Origin: Sulfuriferula sp.
Lineage (GTDB): Bacteria; Pseudomonadota; Gammaproteobacteria; Burkholderiales; Sulfuriferulaceae
DNA length: 11,716 nucleotides
Reading direction: 5' to 3'
Assembly (NCBI GenBank): GCA_027311185.1
Contig: DAICZK010000036.1
Location: forward strand, 1 to 11,716
The notes under the pieces are model-generated. The model did not search any database and was not told the origin of the DNA. It saw nothing but the letters and a program-made list of their open reading frames with translations. The position numbers and the translations under genes were made by a program. Of the stretch, positions 7,246-11,716 are shown piece by piece (positions within the stretch are counted from its first letter, which is position 1; every line of letters begins with the position of its first letter).

Positions 7246-8170
7246 ATTCAGCAACCAATCCAACGAACTCAGTGACTATTCCAGCGATAAAATTTCAACA
7301 TCTGCACAAGCATTTTTCCGGCGTACAGGCCTTGCAGGATATCAGCCTGACGGTCGAACAAGGCGAATTCTTTGCCTTGTTGGGTTCCAACGGCGCGGGG
7401 AAAACCACCCTGATCAGCATACTCGCGGGTCTCGTTCGCGCCGATAGCGGTAGCGCTGAGGTGATGGGGCACGATGTCGTCGGCGACTACCGCGCGGCGC
7501 GCCAATTACTCGGCGTGGTGCCGCAGGAGCTCGCATACGATCCCTTTTTCACAGTACGGGAAACCCTGCGCATTCAATCGGGTTATTTCGGCTTGCGGCA
7601 TAACGACAACTGGATAGATGAGGTTCTGTTCAATCTCGGTTTGACCGACAAGGCTGACGCCAACATGAGAGAGCTCTCCGGAGGCATGAAACGGCGGGTG
7701 CTGGTCGCACAGGCGCTGGTGCATAAGCCGCCGGTCATCGTGCTGGATGAGCCGACCGCAGGCGTCGACGTGGAACTGCGGCAGTCGTTGTGGATGTTTG
7801 TGCGGCAGTTAAATGCGCAGGGCCACACCATCATGCTGACGACACATTATCTGGAGGAAGCAGAGGCCTTATGCGAACGCGTGGCGATGTTAAAACAGGG
7901 ACAGATCGTCGCTCTGGATCGAACCGCCAATTTGTTGAAAAACGGCGGAGAATTAAGGCTGCAAATCAGCATACGTCCCGATAACCTGCCTCTGGAACTG
8001 ATTTCCAGGGTAGTACACCAGAGCGGAAATACTTACACATTGACCATGAAGACACCTGCGGAACTTGAACCTATGCTCGCGCAACTGCGGCTTGCCGGGG
8101 TGGAGATAGAGAATATGGCCCTGTCGGAGCCGGATCTTGAAGATGTTTTCGTGCAGATCATGGGGCGATC

Positions 8171-8174
<4 letters not shown>
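7242..8174 (+). CDS. ABC-2 type exporter ATP-binding protein (YadG/CcmA-like)
   Basis: The protein has 310 residues. It is the ATPase of an ABC-2 type export pair whose permease is the next gene. Walker A is GSNGAGKT (48-55), the Q-loop is VVPQE (92-96), the signature LSGGM is at 145-149, Walker B is VIVLDEP with Asp169 and Glu170, followed by AGVD as D-loop, and the switch His is at 202 (LTTHYLEEAE). A C-terminal domain of about 80 residues after the ATPase core is typical of this branch. The likely start is a TTG at 7242 overlapping the mlaB stop. A GTG at 7272 would shorten the protein by ten residues, and neither has a convincing SD, so the start is uncertain. The substrate is not known; relatives beside mla genes in other betaproteobacteria are also uncharacterised, as far as I recall. 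Confidence 0.9.
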
Positions 8175-10466
<2,292 letters not shown>

Positions 10467-10477
10467 ACTGTAACACC

Positions 10478-10511
10478 GGCGAGAGCGACGTTGGCTTTTG
10501 GCCGACTCGCC
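10478..10511 (+). other. Imperfect hairpin just upstream of the hisG -10 element
   Basis: GTTGGC (10490-10495) pairs with GCCGAC (10501-10506) with one G-T wobble around a TTTTG loop. It is extended by GGCGA (10478-10482) pairing with TCGCC (10507-10511), with a seven-base bulge on the left arm. No T-run follows, so it is not a standard terminator. It covers the place where a -35 element for hisG would sit and could be a protein-binding palindrome or have no function. Confidence 0.3.
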
Positions 10512-10515
10512 GAGC

Positions 10516-10524
10516 TGCTATAAT
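10516..10524 (+). promoter_or_regulatory. Extended -10 promoter of hisG
   Basis: TGCTATAAT (10516-10524) is a perfect TATAAT preceded by a TG extension. No good -35 lies at 17 bases; TTGGCC ends 15 bases upstream. The predicted start is near 10531, with a 20-base leader holding the ribosome-binding site AAGGGAAAG just before the ATG at 10551. This suggests hisG is transcribed separately from the murA operon. Confidence 0.5.
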
Positions 10525-10550
10525 TGCTGTTTCCGTGATTAAGGGAAAGT

Positions 10551-11191
10551 ATGATTAACATTGCTTTATCGAAAGGCCGTATTTTCGCCGAGACCTTGCC
10601 ATTATTGGCTGCCGCCGGTATCGTTCCGCGCGAAGATCCGGAAAAGTCGCGTAAACTGATCATCGACACCAATCATCCCGGGGTGCGTCTGATCATCATC
10701 CGCCCGACCGATGTACCGACCTATGTGCAGTACGGCGCCGCCGATCTCGGGGTAGCCGGCAAGGATGTGCTGATCGAACATGGCGGCGAGAATTTGTATC
10801 AACCGCTGGATCTCAAAATCGCGCGTTGCAAAATGATGGTGGCCGCGCATCCCGCTTTCGATTATGAGCGCGCGGTGCGCCAGGGCGCCCGATTGCGCGT
10901 AGCTTCCAAATATTTGAACACATCGCGCGACTATTTCTCGGCGCAGGGCGTGCATGTCGACCTGATCAAGCTCACGGTTCGATGGAACTCGCGCCGCTGG
11001 TCAAATTGTCCGATGTCATCGTCGACCTGGTCAGCAGCGGCAGCACCCTGAAAGCGAACGGGTTGGTTGCGGTCGCTGAAGTGATGGACATCAGCGCGCG
11101 GCTGATCGTCAATCAGGCGGCGCTTAAACTTAAACGCGCGGAAATACAGCCGTTGCTCGACAGCTTCGGCAAAGCGATCAAACCCGATTAA
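10551..11191 (+). pseudogene. hisG: ATP phosphoribosyltransferase HisG (short form), split by an apparent one-base frameshift
   Basis: HisG joins ATP and PRPP in the first step of histidine synthesis. The first part (10551-10973) reads [19 protein letters not shown], then [13 protein letters not shown], and runs in frame to DLIKL. The second part resumes in another frame at 10982 with [17 protein letters not shown], the PRPP-binding SSGSTLKAN and the C-terminal NQAALKLKR. The family reads [13 protein letters not shown] across the join; the DNA reads CTC-ACGGTTCGATG, so a single T inserted after 10973 would restore CTC TAC GGT TCG ATG exactly. The restored protein would have 213 residues, the normal length of the short, HisZ-dependent form. 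Without repair, translation ends at 11051 after 25 unrelated residues, with the PRPP site missing. Both halves are otherwise well conserved, which suggests a sequencing or assembly error or a very recent mutation. The SD, AAGGGAAAG, is strong. Confidence 0.9.
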
Positions 11192-11203
11192 GCGCCAGCC
11201 GTT

Positions 11204-11716
11204 ATGCCCGCAGACTTACCCGGTGACCCCGACATCCGTCGCATTCTGATCATCAAGTGGAGCGCGTTGGGCGATATTGCCATGGCCACCTGCATCATGG
11301 AAGACGTTGCGCGTGCTTTTCCCCATGCCCGCATCGATTTGAATACCCTGCCACCCTGGCACACACTGTTTGCCGGCGACAGCCGATTTACCCGGGTCAG
11401 CAGTATCAACGTGCGCGCCAAAACCGGAAAATGGTCGGCAATCTGGGCCTGGATGCAAGAAATCAGGCGCGAACGCTACGACCTGATCATCGACCTGCAA
11501 TCAAACGATCGCTCGCGTCTGATGCTGATGTTTTTACAGCTGACCGGAAACCGCACCCGTTATCTCATCGGCAACCAACCCAGGCGGCCTTACCATTTCA
11601 GCGGTCCCGCTATCGCTAGCGACCCCAATCCGGTGCAGCGCATGCGCGCCAGTTTGCGTGCGGCAGGCATTCCCGCCGACACCGCCCGCCCGGTATTTCA
11701 TATCCCAGAGCATAAC
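11204..11716 (+). CDS. Glycosyltransferase family 9 protein, heptosyltransferase-like (3' end beyond the window)
   Basis: An open frame runs from the ATG at 11204 through the last base, giving 171 residues of the N-terminal domain. It begins with about ten variable residues, then RRILIIKWSALGDIAMAT (12-29), the typical first strand and glycine turn of ADP-heptose:LPS heptosyltransferases and other GT9 enzymes. YDLIIDLQSNDRSRLM (about 92-107) matches the family's DLQ segment. GT9 enzymes add heptose or related sugars to the lipopolysaccharide core at the inner face of the inner membrane. The acceptor cannot be told from the N-terminal half, so no symbol (waaC, waaF, waaQ) is given. It starts 12 bases after the hisG stop with no clear SD and probably shares the hisG transcript. 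Confidence 0.85.
   Translation, partial: MPADLPGDPDIRRILIIKWSALGDIAMATCIMEDVARAFPHARIDLNTLPPWHTLFAGDSRFTRVSSINVRAKTGKWSAIWAWMQEIRRERYDLIIDLQSNDRSRLMLMFLQLTGNRTRYLIGNQPRRPYHFSGPAIASDPNPVQRMRASLRAAGIPADTARPVFHIPEHN

Noticed and set aside
10982..11191. A separate short gene starting with ATG at 10982
   Set aside because: The product is exactly the C-terminal third of HisG, so it is the second half of the frameshifted gene and not an independent one.

Overview
The window looks like a chromosomal segment of a Gram-negative betaproteobacterium. The evidence is a complete Mla phospholipid-transport locus joined to ibaG and murA, short-form HisG, and betaproteobacterial protein sequences at moderate GC. 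Nitrosomonadales (Gallionella/Sideroxydans-like) is my best guess, but it rests on general resemblance only and no search was run.

Left part (1-2675). The window opens on the last 50 codons of an unrecognised plus-strand gene. It runs towards a minus-strand relic of the small 'translational machinery protein' family, whose ATG start appears changed to ATA and whose tail looks out of frame. Then come two tightly coupled minus-strand genes: a luciferase-like flavin-dependent oxidoreductase (LLM class) and an NAD-dependent epimerase/SDR protein. A divergent promoter region separates them from the main operon.

Centre (2837-10439). Ten plus-strand genes are packed with overlaps or very short gaps, probably as one operon: mlaF, mlaE, mlaD, a TolC-family outer-membrane gene, mlaC, mlaB, an ABC-2 type ATPase and its permease, ibaG (BolA family) and murA. 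MlaF, MlaE, MlaD and MlaB form the inner-membrane lipid-transport complex, and MlaC is its periplasmic carrier. The order mlaFED-C-B-ibaG-murA is that of E. coli. Two things have been added: the TolC-family gene between mlaD and mlaC, and the ABC-2 pair between mlaB and ibaG. No mlaA is present. MurA starts peptidoglycan synthesis, so the whole cluster concerns the cell envelope.

Right part (10440-11716). A possible terminator and an extended -10 promoter precede hisG. HisG is intact by homology but is split by an apparent one-base deletion near 10973. Twelve bases after it starts a glycosyltransferase family 9 (heptosyltransferase-like) gene, which runs off the window. hisD, a frequent downstream neighbour of hisG, is not there.

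There are no tRNA, rRNA, CRISPR, insertion-sequence or phage features that I can support. Most of the window is ordinary housekeeping sequence. The points worth a second look are the TolC gene inside the mla operon, the decayed small gene and the broken hisG.
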